DNA from: a bacterium ADurb.Bin243
GTDB lineage: Bacteria > Muiribacteriota > UBA9980
Direction: 5' to 3'
Assembly (NCBI GenBank): GCA_002069765.1
Contig: MWBZ01000036.1
Location: 1 to 33,762 of the forward strand
DNA length: 33,762 nucleotides
Under the pieces are notes generated by a model. It was not told the DNA's origin, searched no databases, and saw nothing but the letters and a program-made list of their open reading frames with translations. The position numbers were made by a program, and so were the translations under genes. Below are positions 25,554-33,522 of the stretch, piece by piece. Within the stretch, counting starts at the first letter, position 1. Every line of letters begins with the position of its first letter.

Positions 25554-26318
25554 ATGTTTTTAAAATTCCCGATTTTTGCGTTCGCCATATTGACGGTTTT
25601 ATTAATTTTTTCCTGCCCGGCATATGCTTCAGAAGAAGTGCAATCAGTTTTAAACGAGCGGACCGTTCAAAAAAATACGGCAAAAATAACATGGTTCGGC
25701 CACTCGATGTTTCTTATCGAATTCGAAACCGTAAAAATATTATTCGACCCGTATTCCGATATCGGTTATCCTCTGCCGGTAAGGCCGATCAGCTGCGATA
25801 TCCTTTCGGTTTCGCACAAGCATCAGGACCATTCGAACCTGAGCATAGCCGGCGGCGCATATACCCTCAAAGATTCCGAGGGCGTTTCCAATATATGCGG
25901 CTTAAGCGTCAATATGATAAAAAGCTTTCACGACCGTAAAAAAGGCGAGGACCGGGGCGTGAATTTTATAACCGTCTTCGATTACGATAACGTACGGTTC
26001 GCCCATCTGGGCGATCTCGGCGCCTTCGACGACGAGCTTCTTAAAACCATCGGGCGCGTCGATGTGCTTATGATTCCGGTAGGCGGCTATTACACGATCG
26101 ACGCTTATGACGCCTGGGAAATTATAAGATACCTCACACCAAAAATAATAATTCCCATGCATTATAAAACGGAAATGCTCGATAAAAAAATACCCATCGA
26201 TACGGCAGACAAATTCATCTCGGGCCGTCCGGGCGTTAAATATTTCGAAGACGGCAGCTGCGAGATAAATTTAAGGCAGCTGCCCCGTGAAGAGGTTATT
26301 TACTTATTTAAACTGTAA
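25554..26318 (+). CDS. Exported metallo-beta-lactamase-fold hydrolase (UPF0173-like)
   Basis: The 254-residue protein has a signal peptide (PIFAFAILTVLLIFSCPAYA, probable cut after residue 25; the internal C21 is a poor lipobox) and then an MBL fold. Metal ligands are visible: H50 in WFGHSMF, the SHKHQDHS motif (H88, H90, D92, H93), a HLGD block and PMHY near the C-terminus. The domain resembles the cytoplasmic UPF0173/UlaG-like group of metal-dependent hydrolases, usually without a signal peptide, so export is unusual. The substrate is unknown. AAGGT lies 8 bases before ATG 25554, and a good promoter lies upstream. It is followed 10 bases later by a pilin-like gene. Confidence 0.88.
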   Translation: MFLKFPIFAFAILTVLLIFSCPAYASEEVQSVLNERTVQKNTAKITWFGHSMFLIEFETVKILFDPYSDIGYPLPVRPISCDILSVSHKHQDHSNLSIAGGAYTLKDSEGVSNICGLSVNMIKSFHDRKKGEDRGVNFITVFDYDNVRFAHLGDLGAFDDELLKTIGRVDVLMIPVGGYYTIDAYDAWEIIRYLTPKIIIPMHYKTEMLDKKIPIDTADKFISGRPGVKYFEDGSCEINLRQLPREEVIYLFKL

Positions 26319-26328
26319 GGGTGGAATA

Positions 26329-26844
26329 ATGATTTCAACTTTGCCCGGGCGTCCGCGAAGGGCCGCCATGATAGAAATAATCGTAATATTGGTGTTATCA
26401 GTGGCATTGACCGTGGGCGCTATTTACCTTAAATATTCGCTTCAAACCGTCGACAGCATTCTCGTCCAGGCCCACCGTATAAAAGCCCGCAACCTGGCTT
26501 ATGCCGCTTATCAAAAAGCGCTCATAACATTAAAGCACCAGTATGCGGCCGGAAACACCAGCTGGCGTTATCCCGAACAGAAGGTCGCGCCGGACAGCCA
26601 GATGGAAAGAAAACTCGGCGACGGCAATTACAAGCTGCTCAAGGTTGAAATCGTAAGAGATCTCCAGACTCCGTACGAGCTTATAAACCGCACTTTCCAT
26701 AACGCCCAGTATGTCATCGGCGACGCGGAATACGGCAAATACGACGTTTACAGAATAATATCCATGGGCGAAGTTCCTTCGTCGAAAACGCGCATTAAAT
26801 TAACTTCTCTGGTTAAAGTCATCAAGGAAAAGGTCAGGTATTAG
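26329..26844 (+). CDS. Pilin-like single-pass membrane protein
   Basis: This 171-residue protein has a short basic N-terminus (MISTLPGRPRRA), one hydrophobic helix beginning AMIEIIVILVLSVALTVGA and then a hydrophilic domain. The glutamate at the start of the helix and the layout resemble type IV prepilins and pseudopilins, but the exact G-F-x-x-x-E processing site is missing, so cleavage by prepilin peptidase is uncertain. The body (HRIKARNLAYAAYQKALITL and a later beta-rich part) also fits a minor pilin. I chose ATG 26329, preceded by AAGGGTGG; GTG/ATG-like starts further upstream overlap the MBL gene without a ribosome site. It lies between two exported-protein genes. Confidence 0.7.
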   Translation: MISTLPGRPRRAAMIEIIVILVLSVALTVGAIYLKYSLQTVDSILVQAHRIKARNLAYAAYQKALITLKHQYAAGNTSWRYPEQKVAPDSQMERKLGDGNYKLLKVEIVRDLQTPYELINRTFHNAQYVIGDAEYGKYDVYRIISMGEVPSSKTRIKLTSLVKVIKEKVRY

Positions 26845-26897
26845 GCGGAAACGCTCAGCGCATCGCCGCATTAAAGACGAGCTTACGGAGGGCAGGC

Positions 26898-28238
26898 ATG
26901 AAATTAAATTATGAAGAAATTTTAAAAAAGGCGGCCTTTTTCGCTATACGGATTTTTGCCGTAACTGCCGTGATTTCGGCCGTTTCGTGCCGCGCGCTTC
27001 CGGCCGCCGCCGATGACGGTAAAACCGATTATCAGCAGGGGTTTCCGGTTTCCATTACCGGAGACATATACGGGCAGATCAAAGTGGCCGATATCGACCG
27101 CGACGGTAAAAATGAAATGATTTTCGGCGCTTCCGACGGCATGGTGCACATAGTCGGCGCCGACGGCAAGGAAAAAAGGTTCGGCCTCTGGCCGAAACAG
27201 ACGGGCGGGCCCATCCTTTCTTCGGTGGCCGTGAGCGATAAGGGCAAATCCAAAGTGATCGCCGGAAGCCTCGACGGCAAAGTTTATTGCATGGACCTGT
27301 ACGGCAAAACCGAATGGACTTACGACACCAAAGGCAATACCGCTTTTTCGAGCCCACAGCTGTGCGAAGGTCCCGACGGAAAGCTGAAAACCTACATAGG
27401 CTCTAACTCGGGCCGGGTCGTAAGGCTCGACGACGAAGGAAACGTCGAATGGCAGACTAATGTGGGTGCGCCGGTCAGCGCTCCGGTTAAAGTGCTGGAT
27501 ATCGACAACAAAAATAAAGCCGACGTCGTAGTGCGCGATACGAGCGGAAAAGTGAGCGTTTACCGCGACGGGCAGCTTAAAACCAACTGGCCCCAGAGTT
27601 TCGGTTCTAACACCGGATACTGGCCGTTCGAAGTCAATGTGGTAGATATAGATAAAGACGGCCGTTCGGAAATAATCAGCCAAACGACCCTTCCTTACTC
27701 AGTTAAAGTGCTCGATTCGGACGGCAACACTAAAATAAGCCAGCCGCTTCCCGCCGAGTCGCATTCGCAGGTGCGCATGGTAGATATAGATAAAGACGGC
27801 GAGCTGGACATGGTTTTAACTTACACTCACGCCGACAATAAAGGCGCCTTTATAGACGTAAGAAACCAGAAAGGGCAGTCGCTCTCCGGATGGCCCAGAA
27901 AAATAGGGCGTTACATAAAAAGCGTTCCGCAGATAGCCGACGTAGACGGCGACGGCGAGCCGGATTTTATTTTCACTTCGTTTAACGATGAAACCAAGGA
28001 AAAAGCCGGTTATGTAAACGTGCTCACGGCGCGCGGAGATCAGGTGCCCGGATTTCCTAAATATATCGGAAAGACTTATTGCACCCCGACGGTCGCGGAT
28101 ATAGACGGCGACGGCCGCTTAGATATAATAGTGGCGGGCGGCGTCGGGCTCACCGCCCCGCAGCTGCACGTATTCAAAGCGCCCGCGGCCGCCCCCATAA
28201 AAATGCTGGTCCTTGGAACTCAGTATGAAAATTATTGA
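26898..28238 (+). CDS. Exported FG-GAP/VCBS-repeat beta-propeller protein
   Basis: The 446-residue protein has an N-terminal signal peptide (AAFFAIRIFAVTAVISAVSC, cut probably near ALPAAA, or a lipoprotein cut at the cysteine near 35). A chain of FG-GAP repeats follows. Calcium-binding D-x-D-x-D-G loops recur at ADIDRDGKNEMIF, VDIDKDGRSEI, VDIDKDGELDMVL, ADVDGDGEPDFIF and ADIDGDGRLDIIV, spaced about 50-80 residues, interleaved with PQQ-like blades such as SLDGKVYCMDLYGKTEWTY. The integrin-alpha-like propeller probably mediates binding at the cell surface; no enzyme motif is seen. ATG 26898 has GGAGG 7 bases upstream. It probably ends the transcript that starts at 25483. Confidence 0.88.
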   Translation: MKLNYEEILKKAAFFAIRIFAVTAVISAVSCRALPAAADDGKTDYQQGFPVSITGDIYGQIKVADIDRDGKNEMIFGASDGMVHIVGADGKEKRFGLWPKQTGGPILSSVAVSDKGKSKVIAGSLDGKVYCMDLYGKTEWTYDTKGNTAFSSPQLCEGPDGKLKTYIGSNSGRVVRLDDEGNVEWQTNVGAPVSAPVKVLDIDNKNKADVVVRDTSGKVSVYRDGQLKTNWPQSFGSNTGYWPFEVNVVDIDKDGRSEIISQTTLPYSVKVLDSDGNTKISQPLPAESHSQVRMVDIDKDGELDMVLTYTHADNKGAFIDVRNQKGQSLSGWPRKIGRYIKSVPQIADVDGDGEPDFIFTSFNDETKEKAGYVNVLTARGDQVPGFPKYIGKTYCTPTVADIDGDGRLDIIVAGGVGLTAPQLHVFKAPAAAPIKMLVLGTQYENY

Positions 28239-28319
28239 TTTTTATATTGTTTTTAAACGTTGCGGCGGGCAAATTATCCGTTCGAATGGATATATTTAAT
28301 AAAATTATTATTGATTTTA

Positions 28320-28348
28320 TTGACATTTTTTTTAATTTTTACTATAAT
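28320..28348 (+). promoter_or_regulatory. Consensus sigma-70 promoter of the hybrid kinase gene
   Basis: TTGACA (28320-28325) and TATAAT (28343-28348) are separated by a 17-base T-rich spacer, a full-consensus promoter. Predicted start is near 28355, about 45 bases before ATG 28401. The rest of the 162-base gap after 28238 is A/T-rich with no clear terminator. Confidence 0.85.
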
Positions 28349-28400
28349 ATCGTGATTAAATTAATAAATATATAGAAAAACGCTCATTTTGAGGTGTGTG

Positions 28401-29936
28401 ATGAATAGTTCCGCAAATAAGGTATTGATTATCAGTAATCCTTCGATAGTCGAAGGCGTAATCGCCCAGTCCCGTAAGTTCGACTATCCTATCGAAATAA
28501 TATTTGAAAAAGATTTTAACGCGGCAGAAGGCATTCTTAGTTCAAGCGGCGCGGGCTCGGCCGTCATAGATATCGACGAAAATATCGAGCCGGCGTCTAT
28601 AAGCGCGCTGGCGGCTAAATTTGAATTGACGGCGTTTTTGATAGTTTCAAGCGTTTCAAACGATAAAAAAGCGTCCGAACTTCTGGACACTAAAATTTTT
28701 AATTACGTAGCTAAAACTCACAACTACGAAACCGTTCTATTTAAAAATATATGCCTGGCCCTCGAAAGGCAGAAAAACATCGATTCACAGAAGGTTTTTT
28801 CAACGCAGATCAGCAAGATAAACACCGAAATCAAAAAAGTGGAAAATATCAAAACCGAGCTTATCGAAAACCTCTGCCATGAGCTGCGCACGCCGCTGGC
28901 TTCCATAAGGGGCTATACCGAACTCGTCTTAAAGAATAAAATGGGCGAAGTAAACCAGAAACAAAACAACGCGCTTTCGATAGTGCTTAAAAATGCCGAT
29001 AAAATGCTGGTGCTTATCGACGAGCTTTCTGATTTCTCTAAAATCCAGAATTATAAAAACTCATCCAATATCAGAAAAATCGATGTCATAAGCGTAGTGT
29101 CCGAAGCGGTTGCGGCTCTGGCCACTAAATCTATAGAAAAAAATATTACCGTAGATTTCACTCTCGCCACCAGGCCGTTTTTTATAAGCGCCGATTTTTC
29201 CCAGATATCCTATGTATTTACGACTTTAGTCAATAACATAATAAAAACCAAAGAAAACAATTCTAAATTCGATATTGTCTACACTCATACCGATAACGAC
29301 ATAACTATAAACTTTAATTCGGTCAATATACTAAGGGATTACCCCGAACTCGATATCCGCCTGAACGGATTTTTCCAGAAAGCCAATACGGCTGAAAGCG
29401 GCCTCAGCGTGGAATTCACTTTGATAGCCGAAATAATCATGCTTCACGGCGGCGTGATTAAAGTCGTCAAAAACGAAGCCGACGGCTCTCAAACCATAAC
29501 CATCACCCTTCCGCTTTATATCGAAAAAGACATTTCCTATATGAACGAAGGCGAAAACGTGAGAAAAGGCGGAAAACGCAAGCTCATTATAGTCGACGAC
29601 GATTCGGACTGCATAGGGCTGCTTTCTACTATTTTAGAGCCGGATTATAACGTCGTAGTCACCAATTCGGCATTTTCTATGTTCAAGGCGCTCGAAATAC
29701 ACAAAGACTGTTCGCTGATACTGCTCGATATCAATATGGTCGATCTCGACGGCATTTCCATATGCAAGATGCTGAAAAATAATCCCGATTACTCGGCCAT
29801 ACCGGTTTTAATGATATCGGCATCCATGCAGGAGCAGAAAAAACGCCAATCGCTCGAAGCGGGCGCGCTGGGATTTCTTGAAAAACCCTTCGAGGCCGAT
29901 AAAATATCGACCTTTATAAAAAATATAGTTATTTAA
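28401..29936 (+). CDS. Hybrid signalling protein: receiver-like domain, histidine kinase with decayed ATP site, C-terminal receiver
   Basis: The 511-residue soluble protein starts with a receiver-like domain (about 5-120) lacking a full set of acidic residues, then a coiled coil and a HisKA dimerisation domain with an intact H-box, LCHELRTPLASIRGY (H160). In the HATPase_c region the N-box (VNNIIKTKENN) is weak, the G1 box (D-x-G-x-G) is absent, with FNSVNILRDYPE in its place, and G2 is only SGLSV. The C-terminal receiver (about 395-511) looks complete: DDD near the start, LLDINM with the phospho-aspartate, ISAS and EKPF. I infer it may be phosphorylated by another kinase rather than by itself. 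ATG 28401 follows GAGGTG. The SPFH gene lies 28 bases downstream. Confidence 0.85.
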   Translation: MNSSANKVLIISNPSIVEGVIAQSRKFDYPIEIIFEKDFNAAEGILSSSGAGSAVIDIDENIEPASISALAAKFELTAFLIVSSVSNDKKASELLDTKIFNYVAKTHNYETVLFKNICLALERQKNIDSQKVFSTQISKINTEIKKVENIKTELIENLCHELRTPLASIRGYTELVLKNKMGEVNQKQNNALSIVLKNADKMLVLIDELSDFSKIQNYKNSSNIRKIDVISVVSEAVAALATKSIEKNITVDFTLATRPFFISADFSQISYVFTTLVNNIIKTKENNSKFDIVYTHTDNDITINFNSVNILRDYPELDIRLNGFFQKANTAESGLSVEFTLIAEIIMLHGGVIKVVKNEADGSQTITITLPLYIEKDISYMNEGENVRKGGKRKLIIVDDDSDCIGLLSTILEPDYNVVVTNSAFSMFKALEIHKDCSLILLDINMVDLDGISICKMLKNNPDYSAIPVLMISASMQEQKKRQSLEAGALGFLEKPFEADKISTFIKNIVI

Positions 29937-29964
29937 TCCTTAACGGTTCTGAAAGGAGCGCTCC

Positions 29965-30903
29965 ATGGAAGCGAAAGAAGCGAAACAGGCGGCCAATGAA
30001 GTAATTTACGATTTTTCAAAATTGTTCGCGAAGCCTGCGGGTGCGCATGTTTCGCTGGGAGCGCCGATCAGAAGGGTTCTCTTCTGGATACCCGCTCTGG
30101 CATATGCCGGCTATGTGATCATGCACTCTTTGTGGATCGACCCTTTATTTATGGTCGAATCGCTTATCGGGCTTATAATTTACGGCGTAATTATTAACAC
30201 GGTAAGGGTGGCGGCTCAATGGGAGCGCGGAATCGTTTTAAGGCTCGGAAAATTCTGCGCCATAAAAGGTCCCGGCCTTATCTTCGTGGCCCCGGTCGTA
30301 GATTATGTGCAATTCGTCGATACGCGCATTCAGGCGCTTAATATTCCCCGTCAGAAAGTGATTACCCGCGACAACGTCCCCGCCGAAATCGACGGCGTTT
30401 TGTTTTTTTTAGTCATGGACGTCGAGCGCGCCATAGTCAAGATACAGGATTTTAAATTCGCGATTTCTCAGTACGCCCAGGCGGTTTTACGCGACGTGGT
30501 GGGCGGCCTATCGCTCGACGATCTTTTAGTAGAGCGCGAGCAGATCCAGCAGCAGATAGCTAAAATCGTAGAAGAGCGTATAAGCGACTGGGGAATTCAC
30601 GTAGATTCGATAAGGCTCTTAGACATAGACCTTCCGGAAGATCTCAAGAAAATGATGTCGCGCCAGGCTTCAGCGGAACGTGAAAAGCGTGCGACAATAA
30701 CCAAGGCCGAAGGCGATAAGCTTGCCGCATCGAGCCTGGTGGACGCGGCCGCTATGATGCTTAAAAGCCCCGGCGCCATGCACCTGAGGACGCTCCAAAC
30801 TATGGACGGCCTGGGCTCCGGCAATTCTAACACCGTCGTTTTTTTCCCGACGGAATTAAGCGAAGCCATAAAACAAATCGGGCCTGTTATTAATCAAAAA
30901 TAG
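29965..30903 (+). CDS. SPFH/Band 7 stomatin-like membrane protein
   Basis: The 312-residue protein has an N-terminal cytoplasmic stretch, two adjacent hydrophobic segments (about 27-50 and 55-73) and an SPFH (stomatin/prohibitin/flotillin) domain: QWERGIVLRLGKFCAIKGPGL, RIQALNIPRQKVITRDNVPAEIDGV split by short gaps, and the C-terminal coiled coil RQASAEREKRATITKAEGDK. Length and motifs match bacterial slipins. These assemble into large membrane rings and often scaffold proteases or organise membrane regions. The usual partner, an NfeD-type protease, is not adjacent. AAAGGAG lies 7 bases before the ATG. It is probably co-transcribed with the hybrid kinase. Confidence 0.93.
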   Translation: MEAKEAKQAANEVIYDFSKLFAKPAGAHVSLGAPIRRVLFWIPALAYAGYVIMHSLWIDPLFMVESLIGLIIYGVIINTVRVAAQWERGIVLRLGKFCAIKGPGLIFVAPVVDYVQFVDTRIQALNIPRQKVITRDNVPAEIDGVLFFLVMDVERAIVKIQDFKFAISQYAQAVLRDVVGGLSLDDLLVEREQIQQQIAKIVEERISDWGIHVDSIRLLDIDLPEDLKKMMSRQASAEREKRATITKAEGDKLAASSLVDAAAMMLKSPGAMHLRTLQTMDGLGSGNSNTVVFFPTELSEAIKQIGPVINQK

Positions 30904-30930
30904 GCCTTCTATAATAAAACCAAACTTATA

Positions 30931-32340
30931 TTAAAGAGTTTCATAGAGATGCTCGCAAAATTTAGACAGCGTATCTACGTCGTCGTATTTCTTTTCGAGC
31001 TCTTCTTCGGCCGGCAGTTTTACTCCCAGGCTTACTTTTTCGAAGAGAAGGCCGATATAACGGCTTCTGGCTATATTGCGAAGGTCGTAATACATCTGAA
31101 GATTACGCAGAGTGTTTTTTACGGCCTGCTTTATAGAAAGAGGATAATTGCCTATATTTACGGTTACATTTTCGTTTTTATTTAAAATCATCGCGCATCC
31201 GAGATCTATTATCTTTAAAAAAATGCTCTGGCGCTCGCGCAAATTTAATTTATTTTCGATAGCCGGCTCCGAAAGCAGCGTGAGATAAATTAAGAAAGCG
31301 GAATTGATCGAGTCGGAAAACACGTTGATAAGCGAAGAGGTTAAAAGCGTACCGGACGGCTGATCCGTTTTACGAAGCGTTCCGATATTGGTTTTAATTT
31401 TCTGCAGCCGCGAAGGATTTGCGGCGATAAATCCGTCGATTTTAAAGTTGCCGCTTTTCAATCTTTTTAAAATTGCAGATGCCGGAAACTTAATATGATT
31501 AAAGCTCTGCATCAGCATGACGGCTTTTTTCTCGTAAAGTTTAGCGAGTGCTATTTTGGTATAAAGATCCTGCGCGGCTGATGATTTCAAGTTTTGTATC
31601 TCTATGTCTATTTTTTGCGTTTTCTCTTTTAAGGCTTCCACGCATACTGAAAGCAGGCCCAGATTATATAGCGAATCGTAGTCGTCGCCGAGCGATTCGG
31701 CGTAAGCTTTGAAATCGCTTGCGGTGGAGTTGAGCGCAGTTTTTATATTGTTGACGGTGTCCGCGCCGATGCTCTGATTGAATTCGTCTTCGGACGCCGG
31801 GCTTACAAGAGGAATTCCGGAGAATATAGTGGAAAACGAATAATCTTTCTGCTTTTGGCCGTCCGGCCATGAAACCGTTATCGTCACTTTTGAGATGAAT
31901 TCGCCAAGCCCTTCGTAGCCGCTCAATTCGGAAGCGTTAATGCGGTAATGATAATTTTCGATTTTTTTCATGTCGAAGCTGGAAGCGTATCCGGCGATAT
32001 CGTCGTTTAACTTTCCGTCCAGATTGAAGTCTTCGACAGTCATAAAAAAAGGCGAATCGGGGCTGAGCACTTTATAGCTTTTGTCGTAGTTTTTAATATC
32101 CTTTAAAAAATATGGATTTTCGCGAATAGTATTATCGATGTCTTCCATAAGCTTATTGGCTATGCTCATAGCGACGTAATAATGCAAGACTTTTTCGCGC
32201 TCGTTGTTGTTCGAGCTTACTATAGATATTATGAACGTGACGGCGAACATTAAAATCGTAATGGCTACGAGCATTTCGACGAACGAAAAGGCTTTGCTGT
32301 GTGGGATTATGAAAATGCTTGATTTCGGATTTTTAATCAT
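30931..32340 (-). CDS. Prepilin-type N-terminal methylation-domain protein (pseudopilin-like)
   Basis: The 469-residue protein begins with a 17-residue leader ending KA, then FSFVEMLVAITILMFAVTFI: the prepilin peptidase site with F at +1 and E at +5, followed by the pilin helix. It is far longer than typical major pilins. The rest has a beta-rich part (HYRINASELSGYEGLGEF, VTITVSWPDGQKQKDYSF, as in minor pilins) and then a long helical region of about 280 residues with no family match. It is probably a minor pseudopilin of a type II secretion or type IV pilus-like system. Its ATG lies 2 bases after the preceding stop, so translation is coupled. It converges on the SPFH gene with a 27-base gap without a visible terminator. 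Confidence 0.85.
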   Translation of the reverse strand: MIKNPKSSIFIIPHSKAFSFVEMLVAITILMFAVTFIISIVSSNNNEREKVLHYYVAMSIANKLMEDIDNTIRENPYFLKDIKNYDKSYKVLSPDSPFFMTVEDFNLDGKLNDDIAGYASSFDMKKIENYHYRINASELSGYEGLGEFISKVTITVSWPDGQKQKDYSFSTIFSGIPLVSPASEDEFNQSIGADTVNNIKTALNSTASDFKAYAESLGDDYDSLYNLGLLSVCVEALKEKTQKIDIEIQNLKSSAAQDLYTKIALAKLYEKKAVMLMQSFNHIKFPASAILKRLKSGNFKIDGFIAANPSRLQKIKTNIGTLRKTDQPSGTLLTSSLINVFSDSINSAFLIYLTLLSEPAIENKLNLRERQSIFLKIIDLGCAMILNKNENVTVNIGNYPLSIKQAVKNTLRNLQMYYDLRNIARSRYIGLLFEKVSLGVKLPAEEELEKKYDDVDTLSKFCEHLYETL

Positions 32341-32342
32341 AT

Positions 32343-33485
32343 CTATTTCTTGTTCTTATCGTAATTTTTATTTATCAACTCGTTATATTTTTTTGCGGCC
32401 ATAGCCGAGAAACTGTTGGGCTTTGCGACAGCGAGATAATCGCTGGTGGCTTGATTGGCGGCATTTTTGTCGTCTTCGGTAGCCGCGCCAAAAAATCTTT
32501 TAAACCCGAATTTGAGATTGGCAAGCCCGGCTTTGGCCCAGGCTGCGACCCTCTGCGAATAAGGCGCCTGGCCCTGAGGCTTGCCGCCGCCGAGGTTGGC
32601 GCCTCCGCCCTGGCCCGGCGCGCCGCCGCCTCCGGCTGGTTGAACCGGTTGATTTATTCCGCCTCCCTGCATTTGCGGAGGAGCCGGGGGAGCTTCAGGC
32701 GCGGGGCCGCCAGCCGGTTCCTGATTGCCGGCGATCTGCTGGGCGTTCGCCAGCTGCATGGAGGTGTCGGTCTTTTTAAGCGCGTTAAGCGTGAGCAGGT
32801 CTGAATTCTGAGAATTGGGCGGAACCATGTTTACCAGCTGGTTTTGCCCGTCGGCGCCGATTTTAGGAATCTGGTTCAAGATTGCCGGATCTGCCGGGGC
32901 GTTGAGCTTCTGGAGGATTTGTTTTATATTGTTTGTGTTTTCGAGCGATTTTACTATGTGGGACTTATTGTTGAGGTTATCGCGCATGTTTTTGAGCGTG
33001 TTAAGTATTTTTTGGGGCGTTTTTGGCGAAACTTTATTGGAGGGAAAATCGTCGATGGCGTAAAATGACGAGTAGGCCGGGACGATTTTATTAAAACTGT
33101 TCACGAGGCTCTGCTGGTATTTGACTCTGTAAAAAATGGCGCGCGAAGCCGAATCGCATTTTGAGAGTATCCAGATATCGAGCGACTCCGCTTCGTCTTC
33201 TGAATCATAGCACAGAAGCTCGCATACGGCGCCTTCGAAATTGAACTGTTCGTTATAGGCTGAATCTTTGCAGGGGCGGTTTTCATAAGAAAGCGATTTG
33301 AGCCTCCAGCTGAATTTCTGGTAAAGCGCTCTGGAGGCGAGGTCTGCCTTTATAAGGGCCTCGCTTTTGACGATCTGGGTCATTTCGCCCCGGTTCAATA
33401 TGGTTACGTTGGAAAGAGAAAGCGCCACGAAGGCGACTAAAACTATAACCATGTAAGTGGCGATACCTTTATTGTTTTTTATCAT
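32343..33485 (-). CDS. GspK/PilX-like membrane protein with a Pro/Gly-rich region
   Basis: This 380-residue protein has a pilin-like N-terminus, MIKNNKG then IATYMVIVLVAFVALSLS, without the usual glutamate at +5, as in GspK and PilX tip proteins. The next 120 residues have four or five cysteines and resemble a small globular pilin domain. Residues about 255-308 are a Pro/Gly/Gln-rich, probably disordered stretch (PAPEAPPAPP, then GGGG-containing segments), and the last 70 residues are helical. I infer a minor pseudopilin with a long flexible arm. ATG 33485 follows AGGGTGG. It lies between two other prepilin-like genes on the same strand. Confidence 0.78.
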   Translation of the reverse strand: MIKNNKGIATYMVIVLVAFVALSLSNVTILNRGEMTQIVKSEALIKADLASRALYQKFSWRLKSLSYENRPCKDSAYNEQFNFEGAVCELLCYDSEDEAESLDIWILSKCDSASRAIFYRVKYQQSLVNSFNKIVPAYSSFYAIDDFPSNKVSPKTPQKILNTLKNMRDNLNNKSHIVKSLENTNNIKQILQKLNAPADPAILNQIPKIGADGQNQLVNMVPPNSQNSDLLTLNALKKTDTSMQLANAQQIAGNQEPAGGPAPEAPPAPPQMQGGGINQPVQPAGGGGAPGQGGGANLGGGKPQGQAPYSQRVAAWAKAGLANLKFGFKRFFGAATEDDKNAANQATSDYLAVAKPNSFSAMAAKKYNELINKNYDKNKK

Positions 33486-33522
33486 AACATACCACCCTGC
33501 TTTATTTTTTACAGTGTCGTTA

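Noticed and set aside
26922-27683. A 253-codon minus-strand frame inside the FG-GAP gene.
   Set aside because: It arises from the repeated GAC/GGC codons of the calcium loops on the other strand.
30904-30930. Gap between the convergent SPFH and prepilin-like genes, expected to hold a bidirectional terminator.
   Set aside because: No inverted repeat with a T-run is visible in these 27 bases.
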